Numbered from the stretch's first letter, positions 8,114 to 18,409 are shown. The stretch is 43,714 bases of DNA from JBOGOC01 sp050747525 (GCA_050747525.1 JBOGOC010000087.1:1-43714); one strand, 5' to 3'. Notes: generated by a model not told the origin, from the sequence alone. Numbers and translations are program-made.

Positions 8114-9481
8114 TCAGACGGCGTCACTCTTCGAGGAAAAGTTGAAGTCCAGCGCGCGGATTCCGGGGACCACCATGGTGCCGGTGGAGACCGCTTCGCT
8201 CATGGCCTCCACCTTCGCGAGCATCGCGGCGGGGCTCTCATTGAAACGGAAATTGTTCACCGGACGCACCACCTTCCCTTTTTCCACCAGCCACACGCCG
8301 TCGCGCGTCAGGCCGGTCAGCTGCAGGGTCTGAGGGTTCACCACGCGGATGTACCAGAAGCGCGTGACCAGCAGGCCGCGATCGGTTCCGGCGATCAGAT
8401 CCTCCAACGAGCCCTTGCCTCCCTGCAGGACCAGGCTGGAGCCGAAGGGGATCGGCTCCTTCTTCGTCCTGGCGGCCCAGTAGCGATCGATGCTGAGGTT
8501 CTTCACCACGCCCTTCTCGATCCAGGTCACCTTGCGCGAGGGGAGCCCGAGGAACGTCCCCCCGCCGCCTCCGCCGAAGCCGCCGCCTCCGCCCCCTCCG
8601 CCTCCGCCGGCCCAGGGACGGCCGGGCATCCTGGGATCGAAGGGATCGGACAGCAGGGTGACCGCTTCGGAGAAGAGCTTCTCGCCGACCCGGGTCCCTC
8701 CCTCGGGCTTGGCGAAGTAGCCGCGGCCCTCGTCGGCGGCCCGGCCCGAGAGGGCGAAGCCGAGGTTCCCCAGGAGATCGGCCACGGCGCGCGGCTCCAG
8801 GATCACCGTGTAGCGGCCCGGCTCGAGATCCGTGGGCGAGGCCGAGGCGCTCGCCTTGCGCGCGGCCACCGCGGCCAGCTCATCCGGGCGGATGTCCCCG
8901 ATGCGCGGCGACTGAAAACCAGCCCACCCCGATCCGGTCCCATCCTTCGTGCGCAAGGTGTTGGAGCATGACGCCGTGGTGGCCCGGTGGAAGCCGAACA
9001 GACCGCGCGTGTTGGCGATGGCCGACCAGCTGGCCTCCGTCTCGTAGAAGCCCGAAGCCTCCAGTCCCTTCGTGCGGGCCGTCTCCAGGGCGGCCCGCAC
9101 GCCGTCGCGGCGCCGGTCGGCCCCCGCGGCCGCCGTCTCTTCGTGGAACGCCTGGATCTCCTCGTAGGTCTGGGGGCCGAGCCCTTCGACGAACTCGGGA
9201 TCCACGGGGGCCACGCTCATCAGCTCGTGGCTGCGCGCCACGGCATCCCGCAAGGCCTCCGGCTCGATCTCGTTGAGGGTGACAGCTCCGGCTCGGCCGC
9301 CCCCCTTGCTGGTGATGGTCACGGAGGCGTCGCGCAGGGTGCCAGAGGTGGTGACGTCGTTGGCGGCGAAGCGCGTGTGGGAGGAACGCGTGGAGGTGAG
9401 CGAGACCTCGCATTCATCCGCCTTGGACTGCTCCAGGATGCTCCTGGCCAGAGCGCGCGCTTCGTCGGGCGTCCAGGTCAT
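8114..9481 (-). CDS. pmbA: TldD/PmbA family protein, PmbA (TldE)-like subunit
   Basis: A 455-residue protein with the PmbA/TldE fold: an N-terminal alpha/beta domain (MTWTPDEARALARSILEQ) followed by the conserved C-terminal modulator-of-gyrase domain. It lacks the HExxxH metal site, as expected for the non-catalytic partner of a TldD-TldE protease. It has no signal peptide. An unusual glycine tract (about 15 glycines in 17 residues, nucleotides roughly 8560-8612) interrupts the middle-to-C-terminal part. Its ATG abuts the stop codon of the upstream TldD gene, so the pair is surely co-translated. It might mature peptides or act in proteolysis; the substrate is not visible from context. Confidence 0.88.
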   Translation of the reverse strand: MTWTPDEARALARSILEQSKADECEVSLTSTRSSHTRFAANDVTTSGTLRDASVTITSKGGGRAGAVTLNEIEPEALRDAVARSHELMSVAPVDPEFVEGLGPQTYEEIQAFHEETAAAGADRRRDGVRAALETARTKGLEASGFYETEASWSAIANTRGLFGFHRATTASCSNTLRTKDGTGSGWAGFQSPRIGDIRPDELAAVAARKASASASPTDLEPGRYTVILEPRAVADLLGNLGFALSGRAADEGRGYFAKPEGGTRVGEKLFSEAVTLLSDPFDPRMPGRPWAGGGGGGGGGGFGGGGGGTFLGLPSRKVTWIEKGVVKNLSIDRYWAARTKKEPIPFGSSLVLQGGKGSLEDLIAGTDRGLLVTRFWYIRVVNPQTLQLTGLTRDGVWLVEKGKVVRPVNNFRFNESPAAMLAKVEAMSEAVSTGTMVVPGIRALDFNFSSKSDAV

Positions 9482-11080
9482 CTATGCCGTCCTCAGCACG
9501 TTGATGCGACGGAAGCGCGAAGGGGGGCATCCATGGCTCATGGCATTGACCTGCTGCGGCTGCCCCTTGCCGTCGGCGTTGAGACCCACGTTTTCCCAGG
9601 TGGCCATGCCGCCCAGGCCGTCGCACGCCTGCCAGAAGTCCGGCGTCCGGCTCTGGTAGGCGACATCCGCGATCATGCGTCCCACCTTGCCCGACTTGAT
9701 CTCCCAGAAGGCGTCCCCCCCGAACTGGAAGTTGTAGCGCTGCTGATCGATGGAATAGGAGCCGCGCCCGTCGATCAGCACTCCGTCGTCGACGCCGCCC
9801 ACCAGGTCTTCGAGCGTCACCACCGTGAGTGCGGGCGCGAGCCAGACGTTGGGCATCCTCTGGAACGGGACCGAGCCGAAGGAGTCCGCGTAGCAGCATC
9901 CCATCGACTCGTCCTGCCCCACCAGGTGGGCCTGATCGCGGATGGTCTGATAGCCGACGAAAACCCCCTTCTGGATGATGGGGAACTGGCGTGTCTTCAC
10001 GCCGTCGTCGTCGTACCCGCAGGTGGAGAGGCTCTCGGGACGGATTCGATCGCCGTTGAAGTTCACCAGGTCGGACCCCACACGGAACTTCCCGAGCTTG
10101 TCGGGAGTCAGGAACGAGGTCCCCGCGAAGTTGGCCTCCCACCCCAGCGCCCGATCCAGCTCCGTGGAGTGACCGATCGACTCGTGGATGGTCAGGCCCA
10201 GATGTGTGGGGAGGAGCACGATGTCCTTCGTGCCCGGCTCCACCGGCGGCGCCTTCAGGTGGCTCACGGCCTCCTCGCCGATGCGGCGGGCGTGGTCGCG
10301 GAACGCGGCCCGCTCCACCGCTTCGTATCCGGCGGTCACGGCGTTCGGCCGGTAGGTGCGCGTCTTGGTCTTGCGTCCGCGCTCCACGGCCGTGGCGGTC
10401 ATCTCCGGCGAGATCTGGTAGACCCATTGCTCGACGGCGCTCCCCTCGGTGGAGACCAGGAAGCGATGCTCCATCCGCTGCGCAATGATGGCGCTGGCCG
10501 AGAAGACCCCGGGCACTTTCCGGACCTCCTCGTTGGCGGCCTTCAGCAGATCGAGCTTCTCTCCCACGGGCACGCCGAAAGGATCGCGCGCCACCGGAGT
10601 GCGATAGGTGTCGGTGTGGGCGGCGACCCGCGCCAGCTTCACCGGCTCGCGGCGCAGCGAAGAGTTCACCTTCGCCGTCTCCACGGCCTCGCGCGCGGCG
10701 CGATCGATCTCGTCCCGCGTGACCTTGCTGGAGGCCGAGAAGCCCCAGGCCCCCGAGGCCAGCACGCGCACCCCGAAGCCGAAGCTCCCGGAGTCGGACA
10801 CCGAGGGGACGTGGTTCAGTGTTCCCGTGGAGAGGTCGGGCTGCGAGCGCAGGCTCACGACCTGCGATCGATAGCGGTTGATGCGAACGTCGGCGTAGCT
10901 CGCGCCGGCTTTCTTCGCGCGCTCCAGCGCGAACGCGCCCAGCTCGCGCAGAGCGTCGGGGGAGACCTCGGCGGCGTGCAGAGGCTCGACGAGGACCACC
11001 CCCGGGATCATCCGGGTGGCGGCCCACGCGGCCGCCCCCGCGCCGCACGATGTGAGGAACCGCCGCCGTGACGCGCCCAT
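9482..11080 (-). CDS. tldD: TldD family metalloprotease with Tat signal
   Basis: This 532-residue protein is the catalytic partner of the adjacent PmbA-like gene. The zinc-site motif HESIGH (HExxxH) lies at about residues 295-300 and is followed by the family sequence STELDRALGWEANFAGTSF. The N-terminus MGASRRRFLTSCGAGAAAWA carries a twin-arginine motif, so export by the Tat pathway is predicted, unlike cytosolic E. coli TldD. I chose the ATG at 11080 rather than an upstream in-frame GTG at 11104 because it starts directly at the Tat signal. TACGAT (minus strand, 11089-11094) lies 8 nt before it and there is no Shine-Dalgarno, which suggests a leaderless message. Confidence 0.88.
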   Translation of the reverse strand: MGASRRRFLTSCGAGAAAWAATRMIPGVVLVEPLHAAEVSPDALRELGAFALERAKKAGASYADVRINRYRSQVVSLRSQPDLSTGTLNHVPSVSDSGSFGFGVRVLASGAWGFSASSKVTRDEIDRAAREAVETAKVNSSLRREPVKLARVAAHTDTYRTPVARDPFGVPVGEKLDLLKAANEEVRKVPGVFSASAIIAQRMEHRFLVSTEGSAVEQWVYQISPEMTATAVERGRKTKTRTYRPNAVTAGYEAVERAAFRDHARRIGEEAVSHLKAPPVEPGTKDIVLLPTHLGLTIHESIGHSTELDRALGWEANFAGTSFLTPDKLGKFRVGSDLVNFNGDRIRPESLSTCGYDDDGVKTRQFPIIQKGVFVGYQTIRDQAHLVGQDESMGCCYADSFGSVPFQRMPNVWLAPALTVVTLEDLVGGVDDGVLIDGRGSYSIDQQRYNFQFGGDAFWEIKSGKVGRMIADVAYQSRTPDFWQACDGLGGMATWENVGLNADGKGQPQQVNAMSHGCPPSRFRRINVLRTA

Positions 11081-11191
11081 GGCGCCGAATCGTATCACGG
11101 TCACGGGGCCATCCGGTCAACCATTCCGTGCTCCGGCGTGTCCTAACCCCGTGCGCCGCCCCCCGGCAGGCGTTCAGCCCTAGGAGACCGA

Positions 11192-11947
11192 ATGACCACG
11201 AGCCCATCCCGGCTGGCCGCGGCCGGATTCGTCCTGATCTGCGCGGCCTCACACGTGGCCGCCCAGATCCCCGACAAGTTCACCAACCTCCAGGTCCTGC
11301 CCAAGGACGCGACCAAGGCACAGGTGGTGGAGGCCATGCGCGGGTTCGCCGGTGCCCTCGGGGTCCGCTGCAACCACTGCCACGTCGGCGAGAACGTCAT
11401 GACCTTGGAGGGGTTCAACTTCGCCGCCGACGACAAGGAGACCAAGAAGGTCGCGCGCGCCATGATGCAGATGACCCGCGAGATCAACGAGAAGCTGCTG
11501 CCGGCCATCGGGCGCCAGAAGGTGGTCGAGGTGCGGTGCATCACCTGCCACCGTGGTCTGTCCAAGCCCGAGACGCTCGACAGGATCCTGCTGGCCACCG
11601 TCGACGAGAAGGGGGTCCCCGCGGCCATCGATCAGTACAAGGAGCTGCGGGGGACCTCGTTCGGCCGGGGAGGCTACGACTTCAGCTTCCGCACCCTCAA
11701 CGTCGTGGCGGAGACGCTCGCCCGCGGCCGCAACGATCTGGACGGCGCCATCGCGGTGACCCGGGCGAACCTGGAGTTCAACCAGGACGATGCGAACCTG
11801 CACTGCTTCCTGGGAGAGCTGCTCGTGCGCAAGGAGGACAAGCCGTCCGCTCTCGGGGAGTACAAACGCTGCCTGGAGCTGGCGCCGGACAACCAGCGAG
11901 CCAAGGCGCAGATCGAAGCTCTGTCGGCGGCACCCAAGGCGCCGTAG
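11192..11947 (+). CDS. Secreted dihaem cytochrome c (reaction-centre type) with TPR
   Basis: A 251-residue protein with a signal peptide (cleavage near HVAAQ), then a domain resembling the photosynthetic reaction-centre cytochrome subunit family. Two haem-binding motifs are present, CNHCH (C60) and CITCH (C116); the helix MMQMTREINEKLLPAI between them can supply a methionine ligand. The C-terminal 100 residues form about two TPR-like helical pairs (AIAVTRANLEFNQDDANL, ALGEYKRCLELAPDNQ). No photosynthesis genes are nearby; this architecture occurs in non-phototrophic Acidobacteria and probably serves periplasmic electron transfer. AGGAGA precedes the ATG. The 3' end lies 1 bp from the convergent boxR stop. 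Confidence 0.85.
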   Translation: MTTSPSRLAAAGFVLICAASHVAAQIPDKFTNLQVLPKDATKAQVVEAMRGFAGALGVRCNHCHVGENVMTLEGFNFAADDKETKKVARAMMQMTREINEKLLPAIGRQKVVEVRCITCHRGLSKPETLDRILLATVDEKGVPAAIDQYKELRGTSFGRGGYDFSFRTLNVVAETLARGRNDLDGAIAVTRANLEFNQDDANLHCFLGELLVRKEDKPSALGEYKRCLELAPDNQRAKAQIEALSAAPKAP

Positions 11948-11948
11948 C

Positions 11949-12674
11949 CTAGATCAGCTCTTCGATCCGCCCGACGATCTGCTGTACGGAAAGCTCCGAC
12001 GTGTTCACCGTGTGATCGGCGGTGCGGTAGAGAGGCTCGCGCCGCGCCAGCAGCTCGCGCAGGCTTTCCTGCGCCAGCGGATCGTTGGCCATGGGGCGGT
12101 GATCTCCCTGGGCCACGACCCGATCCCAGTGTTCCTCCGGGCGCGCCTTGAGCCAGATGGTGATGGCGCAGCGTCGCAGCAGATCGAAGGTGTCGCCGTG
12201 GGCCACGATCCCTCCTCCGGCGGCCACCACGGCCGGACCGCCGGCGGCCAGCAACGACTCGAGAGCCTGGCGCTCCCAGCGGCGGTACGACTCCTCGCCG
12301 TGCACTTCGAAGATCTCGCGCAGGGACAGGCCCGCCGTCTCTTCGATCCTCTGATCCAGCTCCACGAAAGGGATCCCCAGCCGCGCGGCGAGGGCGGCTC
12401 CCACGGTGCTCTTGCCGGCGCCCCGCAGGCCGAGCAGCGCCACGAGCGATGCGCGCGACGCGTCGGCCAGGAGCGCCGAGGGGGTGGTTCCGAGGCTGTG
12501 GGCGATCCGGGCGAGGCTCTTCACCGAGGGGTTCCCGTCGCCTCCCTCCACCTGGGAGAGGAACCTCTCCGACACGGTCGCGCGCGAGGACAGCTCGCGC
12601 CGGCTCCAGCCTTTCTGCAGGCGCAGCTTCCGCACACGTTCACCGAGCCCCTTCAATAACGATGCGCCATCCAT
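11949..12674 (-). CDS. boxR: BoxR-type regulator: XRE HTH fused to shikimate kinase-like domain
   Basis: A 241-residue cytosolic regulator. Residues about 8-68 form an XRE helix-turn-helix (WSRRELSSRATVSERFLSQVE). Residues about 76-241 are a shikimate kinase-like domain with P-loop GLRGAGKST (82-90). This fusion is the BoxR/BzdR family, which senses benzoyl-CoA through the kinase-like domain and represses benzoate genes. It is divergent from boxC with 95 bp between the start codons, the usual arrangement. The ATG at 12674 is preferred over one 36 nt upstream because TATAGT lies exactly 7 nt before it with TTGGAT 17 bp further up, implying a leaderless mRNA. Confidence 0.93.
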   Translation of the reverse strand: MDGASLLKGLGERVRKLRLQKGWSRRELSSRATVSERFLSQVEGGDGNPSVKSLARIAHSLGTTPSALLADASRASLVALLGLRGAGKSTVGAALAARLGIPFVELDQRIEETAGLSLREIFEVHGEESYRRWERQALESLLAAGGPAVVAAGGGIVAHGDTFDLLRRCAITIWLKARPEEHWDRVVAQGDHRPMANDPLAQESLRELLARREPLYRTADHTVNTSELSVQQIVGRIEELI

Positions 12675-12681
12675 GGACGGC

Positions 12682-12710
12682 ACTATAGTACATGAATTAC
12701 AGCCATCCAA
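12682..12710 (-). promoter_or_regulatory. boxR promoter (leaderless)
   Basis: On the minus strand TTGGAT (12705-12710), a 17-bp spacer and TATAGT (12682-12687) form a good -35/-10 pair. Only 7 nt separate the -10 box from the boxR ATG, so transcription should start at or next to the first base of the start codon. The surrounding 55 bp is markedly AT-rich against its neighbours. Confidence 0.6.
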
Positions 12711-12720
12711 GTGGTATTCA
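12693..12720. promoter_or_regulatory. Imperfect dyad, candidate BoxR operator
   Basis: TGAATTAC (12693-12700) and GGTATTCA (12713-12720) form an imperfect inverted repeat with matching outer halves TGAAT/ATTCA. It overlaps the boxR -35 box and lies just upstream of the boxC -35, where a benzoyl-CoA-responsive repressor could control both promoters. This is a pattern call only; I do not recall a consensus that would confirm it. Confidence 0.3.
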
Positions 12721-12733
12721 GGAAATAAACTGC

Positions 12734-12762
12734 TTGCTCCCGAGGCTCATGAGTGGTAGAGT
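12734..12762 (+). promoter_or_regulatory. boxC promoter (leaderless)
   Basis: TTGCTC (12734-12739), a 17-bp spacer and TAGAGT (12757-12762) preceded by TGG form a -35/extended -10 promoter. The -10 box ends 7 nt before the ATG at 12770. This fixes the boxC start and predicts a leaderless box operon transcript. Confidence 0.6.
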
Positions 12763-12769
12763 CGGGGTC

Positions 12770-14433
<1,664 letters not shown>

Positions 14434-14437
<4 letters not shown>

Positions 14438-15849
14438 CCAGCGTCGATCTCTCGGCCCGCATCCCCAACAACGTCAATCTCAATGACGACCCGGTCCTGC
14501 GCCGCGCGCTCGAGCAGTGGCAGCCGAAGTACCTGGCGTGGTGGCGCGACATGGGCCCTTCGGACTACCGCGAGGATCAGATCTACCTGCGCACCGCCGT
14601 GGGGGTGGGCAAGGGAGGCTGGGCCAACTTCGACTACGTGAAGATGCCCGACTACAGGTGGGGGATCTTCCTGGCGGAGCCCGAGCCGGGCAAGACGATC
14701 GGCTTCGGCGACGTGGCGGGCCAGCCGCTGTGGAGCAGCGTCCCGGGCGAGCTGCGCAACCGGCTGCGCCGGCTCATCGTGACGCAGGCCGACACCGAGC
14801 CCGCCTCCGTCGAGCAGCAGCGGCTGCTGGGCCACACGGCTCCGTCGCTGTACGACCTGCGCAACCTCTTCCAGGTGAACGTGGAGGAGGGCCGACACCT
14901 CTGGGCCATGGTCTACCTGCTGCAGAGGTTCTTCGGGTCGGACGGTCGCGACGAGGCCGAGGACCTGCTGCGGCGGCGTTCGGGCAACCCGGACAACCCG
15001 CGCATCCTCCAGGCCTTCAACAAGAAGGTGGACGACTGGCTGGCCTTCTTCTGCTTCACCACCTTCACCGATCGGGACGGCAAGTATCAGCTGGCGGCGC
15101 TGGCCGAGAGCGGCTTCGATCCGCTGGCCCGCACCACGCAGTTCATGCTCACCGAAGAGGCGCATCACCTGTCGGTCGGAGAGAACGGCGTGGGGCGCGT
15201 GGTCCAGCGCACCGCGGAGATCATGAAAGAGGGGACCGACCCCCGCAAGGTGGGGGCGATCCCGCTGGATGTCATCCAGCGCTACGTGAACGAGTGGTGC
15301 AGCGCCTCGCACGATCTGTTCGGCGGCGAGGATTCCTCCAACGCCGCCGAGTCGTTCGCTTCGGGGCTGAAGGGGCGCTACCGGGAGGGGGACGGCATCT
15401 ACAAGGACCCCAGGGCTCTGGATCAGTTCTACGAGACGCCGCTCATCGAGCAGGGCCGGCTGGTCACCGCGCGGATACCGCTGCGCAGGGCCATGAACGC
15501 GCTCCTGCTGGAGGCCTACAACGCCGACTGCGAGCGCATCTGCGCCCGGTGGAACCGCACGCTGGCCGATCACGGCCTGTCGGAGCGCATCACGCTCCCC
15601 AGTCTCCGCTTCGCGCGGCAGATCGGGATGCACGCCGGCCAGCCCTACGGCTACGACGGCGAGCCGATCGATCCCGCCGCCCTGGCCGGCGAGATCGCGC
15701 GGCGCATGCCGACTCAGGCCGACTACGACTACGTCCAGTCGGTCATGATCACGGTGAAGGAGCGGGGTCGGTTCGCCAACTGGATCGCCCCGCCGCACCA
15801 GGGGATCAACGGACAGCCGGCGGATTTCGAGTACGTGAAGTTCCACTGA
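14434..15849 (+). CDS. boxB: Benzoyl-CoA 2,3-epoxidase, oxygenase subunit (BoxB)
   Basis: A 471-residue di-iron oxygenase. BoxB inserts one oxygen atom into benzoyl-CoA to give 2,3-epoxybenzoyl-CoA, using electrons from a reductase. The N-terminus (ARIPNNVNLNDDPVLRRALEQWQP) is nearly diagnostic for BoxB. Carboxylate/histidine iron ligands are visible in NVEEGRH (149-155) and LTEEAHH (239-245). The GTG start at 14434 overlaps the boxC stop (GTGA) and follows GGAGGAGAA, so translation is coupled. The partner reductase BoxA is not present in this window; two iron-sulphur/flavin genes directly downstream are the obvious electron donors. Confidence 0.95.
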
Positions 15850-15863
15850 GAAGGAAGGAAGCC

Positions 15864-16202
15864 ATGCCGGGCGAGAAGCGTCTCGTTTACGTCTGCGAGG
15901 GAGGCGACTGCAGCGAGAAGGGCTCCGTCGAGCTGCACGAGGAGCTCAAGCAGATCCTGCACGAGCGCGATCCCGACGGACGCAACAAGCTGCGCAAGTA
16001 CCCGTGCTTCGGCGGGTGCGCGCACGGCATCAACGTGGTGGTCTTCCCTGACCGGTGCTTCTACAGCAAGGTCACGATGGCCGACCTGCCCGACATCGTG
16101 AACCACCTGATGGACGAAGGGCCCAAAGTGGAGCGCCTCACCGGCAAGGTGGAAAAGGACGTGGAGCAGATCACCTACGACCTGCTCACCACCGGCTTCT
16201 GA
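15864..16202 (+). CDS. Thioredoxin-like [2Fe-2S] ferredoxin (NuoE C-terminal type)
   Basis: A 112-residue soluble protein with the four cysteines of thioredoxin-like [2Fe-2S] ferredoxins: C11-x4-C16 (CEGGDC) and C48-x3-C52 (CFGGC), followed by GINVVVFPDRCFYSKV, the usual strand-turn after the second pair. The fold matches the C-terminal domain of NuoE and stand-alone bacterial [2Fe-2S] ferredoxins. It starts 14 nt after boxB with AGGAAGGAAG upstream. Paired with the NuoF-like gene that follows, it would complete a NuoE/NuoF-like NADH:acceptor module able to feed electrons to BoxB; that function is inferred from context. Confidence 0.85.
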   Translation: MPGEKRLVYVCEGGDCSEKGSVELHEELKQILHERDPDGRNKLRKYPCFGGCAHGINVVVFPDRCFYSKVTMADLPDIVNHLMDEGPKVERLTGKVEKDVEQITYDLLTTGF

Positions 16203-16206
16203 TCGG

Positions 16207-17451
16207 ATGACGGCCATTCTGCTCACGCCGCTTCCCGAAGGGGAGCGCACCGAGTCCCTGCACGCCTACCGCGCCACCGGAGGCTGGGACGCCTGGCGGC
16301 GCGCCGTGGCCGGCGATCTGACCCCCGGCGCGCTGCGCCGCATGGTGGGCGAATCGGGCCTGCTCGGGCGCGGCGGCGCGGCTTTCCCCGCGGCGCGCAA
16401 GTGGGATCTCGCGGCCGCGGCGCCCGGCACCCCACGCTACGTCGTGGCCAACGGGGGCGAGCACGAACCGGGCAGCAGCAAGGACCGTGTCTTATTGACG
16501 CGTCATCCCCATAAGGTGCTCGAGGGGATGGCCCTGTGCGGTCACGCCACGGGGGCCGCCCACGGATACCTGTACCTCATCGAGGACATGACCGACGCCC
16601 TTGAGGCGGCCACGCGCGCCGTGGACGAAGCGAGGAGCGCGCGGCTGCTGGGCGAGCGCTTCGACGTGACGCTGGTGAAAGCTCCTCCCACCTACGTGGC
16701 CGGCGAGGAGACGGCCGCCCTCGAGGTGATCGAGGGGCGCAGACCCTGGCCGCGGAAGAAGCCTCCCTTCCCAGGGGAGCACGGTCTCTTCGGGCAGCCC
16801 ACCACCGTGAACAACGTGGAGACGCTCGCATGCGTCCCGTCGCTCGCGCGGGAAGGGGCCGCGTGGTTCCGTGCGCTGGGGCGGCGCGGCGGGACCGGCA
16901 CGATGCTGTTCACGCTGGACGCCAGGCTCTCGCACCCGGGGGTGCACGAGCTGCCGGTGGGCTCGACCTTCCGTGAGCTGCTCTACGACGCCGGCGGGGG
17001 GGCGGCGAGCGGCCGGGACGTGCGGGCCATCCTGCCCGCCATGTCGTCGTGCTTCCTTCCCGCGTCATGCCTCGACACGCCCATGACCGCGCAGGATGTG
17101 CGCGCCGCCGGCTCGGGGCTGGGGTGCGGAGGCGTCACCGTGCTCGAAGACGGAGAGTGCGTGGTGGAGCGCGTGGCAGCCATCGCCGAGTTCTTCAAGC
17201 GGGAGCAGTGCGGCCAGTGTCCTGCCTGCCGTATGGAGACGAGCACCCTGGCCGCCATCGTGAGCCAGGTGCGCGACGGAGCCGCCGGCGGCTACGCCGA
17301 TCAGATCGAGCGCGTGGTGGCCTTCGCCGCCGGTAAGGGATACTGCAGCCTCATCCCCATGGCCGCCGCGCCCGTGGTGAGCGCGCTGAAGCTGTTCCCC
17401 GGCGACTTCGCGCACCATGCGGCGCAGGGTGCCTGTCCTTTCCCGCCGTGA
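16207..17451 (+). CDS. NuoF-like NADH dehydrogenase flavoprotein, proposed BoxB reductase
   Basis: A 414-residue protein with the NuoF/HoxF/FdsB core. It has the NADH/FMN glycine motif GRGGAAFPAARKW (about 54-66), ANGGEHEPGSSKDR, the family block AGEETAALEVIEGRRPWPR with KPPFPGEHGLFGQPTTVNN, an SLBB region, and [4Fe-4S] cysteines C335, C338, C341 (CGQCPACR) and C380. All key motifs are intact. No other complex I or formate dehydrogenase genes lie nearby. It begins 4 nt after the [2Fe-2S] gene, so boxC-boxB-FeS-NuoF form one transcription unit. I infer that it oxidises NAD(P)H and passes electrons via the [2Fe-2S] protein to BoxB in place of BoxA. The cluster ends here, convergent with a PRODH-like gene. 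Confidence 0.87.
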   Translation: MTAILLTPLPEGERTESLHAYRATGGWDAWRRAVAGDLTPGALRRMVGESGLLGRGGAAFPAARKWDLAAAAPGTPRYVVANGGEHEPGSSKDRVLLTRHPHKVLEGMALCGHATGAAHGYLYLIEDMTDALEAATRAVDEARSARLLGERFDVTLVKAPPTYVAGEETAALEVIEGRRPWPRKKPPFPGEHGLFGQPTTVNNVETLACVPSLAREGAAWFRALGRRGGTGTMLFTLDARLSHPGVHELPVGSTFRELLYDAGGGAASGRDVRAILPAMSSCFLPASCLDTPMTAQDVRAAGSGLGCGGVTVLEDGECVVERVAAIAEFFKREQCGQCPACRMETSTLAAIVSQVRDGAAGGYADQIERVVAFAAGKGYCSLIPMAAAPVVSALKLFPGDFAHHAAQGACPFPP

Positions 17452-17458
17452 GCCGGAG

Positions 17459-18325
17459 TCACTGAACCAGCAGCAGGCACGCTCCCATCAGGTCGCGCAT
17501 CGCCGTCCAGAGCAGGCGGGGGTTGTGCGCCAGCTGGGAAACCGTGTGAGGCAGCCATCCCAGCCCGAAGGGGACGATCACGCTCACCGGCACGCTCATG
17601 CGTTCCGCGAGACGGACCATCCCGCAATGCGGGAGCCCGTGCCGAAGGTCGATCTCGCACGGAGTGCCGCGCGCCTTCAGACGCTGCAGAGACTCGATCG
17701 CCAGCGCGGGATCGTGCGTCCCCACCGTCACGAGGCTTGCACGGCCCGCGAGCCGATCGATGAGGGCCAGGAACGCGCCTCGGGTGTCGTGGCGGAGATC
17801 GGAGCCATCCGATCGTCCCTTCACGACGCGCACGGGCACAGCGAAACGCACGGCCCGCCCCGCGTCGTCCAGGCTGCGCCTCCAGAGCGCCGGAAGGGTC
17901 GTGCCGGTCATCGTTCCCGCGCGAGCGGCATGCTTGATGCACGAGAAGGCGATGTCAGCCGTCTTCGGGTCGATGGGGTCGAAGTGCAGCCGCGTCCCCG
18001 TGCTCCGTGCCCGGACGGCAAGGCGCTCCAGCAGGGCGTCGTCTCCCTGCAGGGCGGGCGCTTTCATCACCAGACGGCTTCCCTCACGCGAGGACAGCGC
18101 ATCCAGCGCCGCGAGGCAGGCGCTCAGCATCCGGGCAGGGGGCTCGCTCGGCGCGCTGCGGTAGCGCAGCGAGGTCCGCAGGCCGTGGCGCTCCAGGCGC
18201 GCGCAGATCTCCAGCGCCGCACCCAGGGAGGCGCCGGCCAGTCCCGCCAGGGAGCCGAGTGCCGCGCCGGCCAGGTGTCTCAACGGCGCGGCACTGCGGC
18301 CGGGTTGCATGCGATGTCCTGTCAC
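17459..18325 (-). CDS. Divergent proline dehydrogenase-like protein
   Basis: A 288-residue TIM-barrel protein of the PRODH/PutA flavin family. Recognisable family strands are SRLVMKAPAL (position of the SVKL strand), RLHFDPID, VPVRVVKG, TVGTHDPALAIESLQRL, CEIDLRHGL and VPVSVIVPFGLGWLPHTVSQLAHNP. The paired arginines of proline dehydrogenases (YxRR near the C-terminus, which bind the proline carboxylate) are replaced by SQ here. FAD may still bind, but proline is an uncertain substrate. The start is a GTG behind GGAGGGAGC. It is a paralogue of the protein at 18893-19774, separated by a divergent thioesterase gene. Confidence 0.7.
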   Translation of the reverse strand: MTGHRMQPGRSAAPLRHLAGAALGSLAGLAGASLGAALEICARLERHGLRTSLRYRSAPSEPPARMLSACLAALDALSSREGSRLVMKAPALQGDDALLERLAVRARSTGTRLHFDPIDPKTADIAFSCIKHAARAGTMTGTTLPALWRRSLDDAGRAVRFAVPVRVVKGRSDGSDLRHDTRGAFLALIDRLAGRASLVTVGTHDPALAIESLQRLKARGTPCEIDLRHGLPHCGMVRLAERMSVPVSVIVPFGLGWLPHTVSQLAHNPRLLWTAMRDLMGACLLLVQ

Positions 18326-18400
18326 GCTCCCTCCGCGCGGATACGGGACCCTAGACCATCATCGATCGTGCCGCTTCGGAGTCCTCCCTATGCCCGGTCG

Positions 18401-18409
18401 TGGTAGCCT
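18401..18409 (+). promoter_or_regulatory. Extended -10 element for the thioesterase gene
   Basis: TGGTAGCCT fits TGnTANNNT and ends 6 nt before the ATG at 18416. There is no Shine-Dalgarno between it and the start codon, so a leaderless transcript is likely. No clear -35 is visible. Confidence 0.4.

Noticed and set aside
8560..8612. GC-rich CCGCCTCCG repeats as a non-coding repeat element
   Set aside because: They encode the glycine tract of the PmbA-like protein in frame and do not recur elsewhere in the window.
16207..17451. NuoF as part of a complex I operon
   Set aside because: No other nuo subunit lies in the window and the gene is 4 nt from a box-operon ferredoxin, so a dedicated reductase role fits better.
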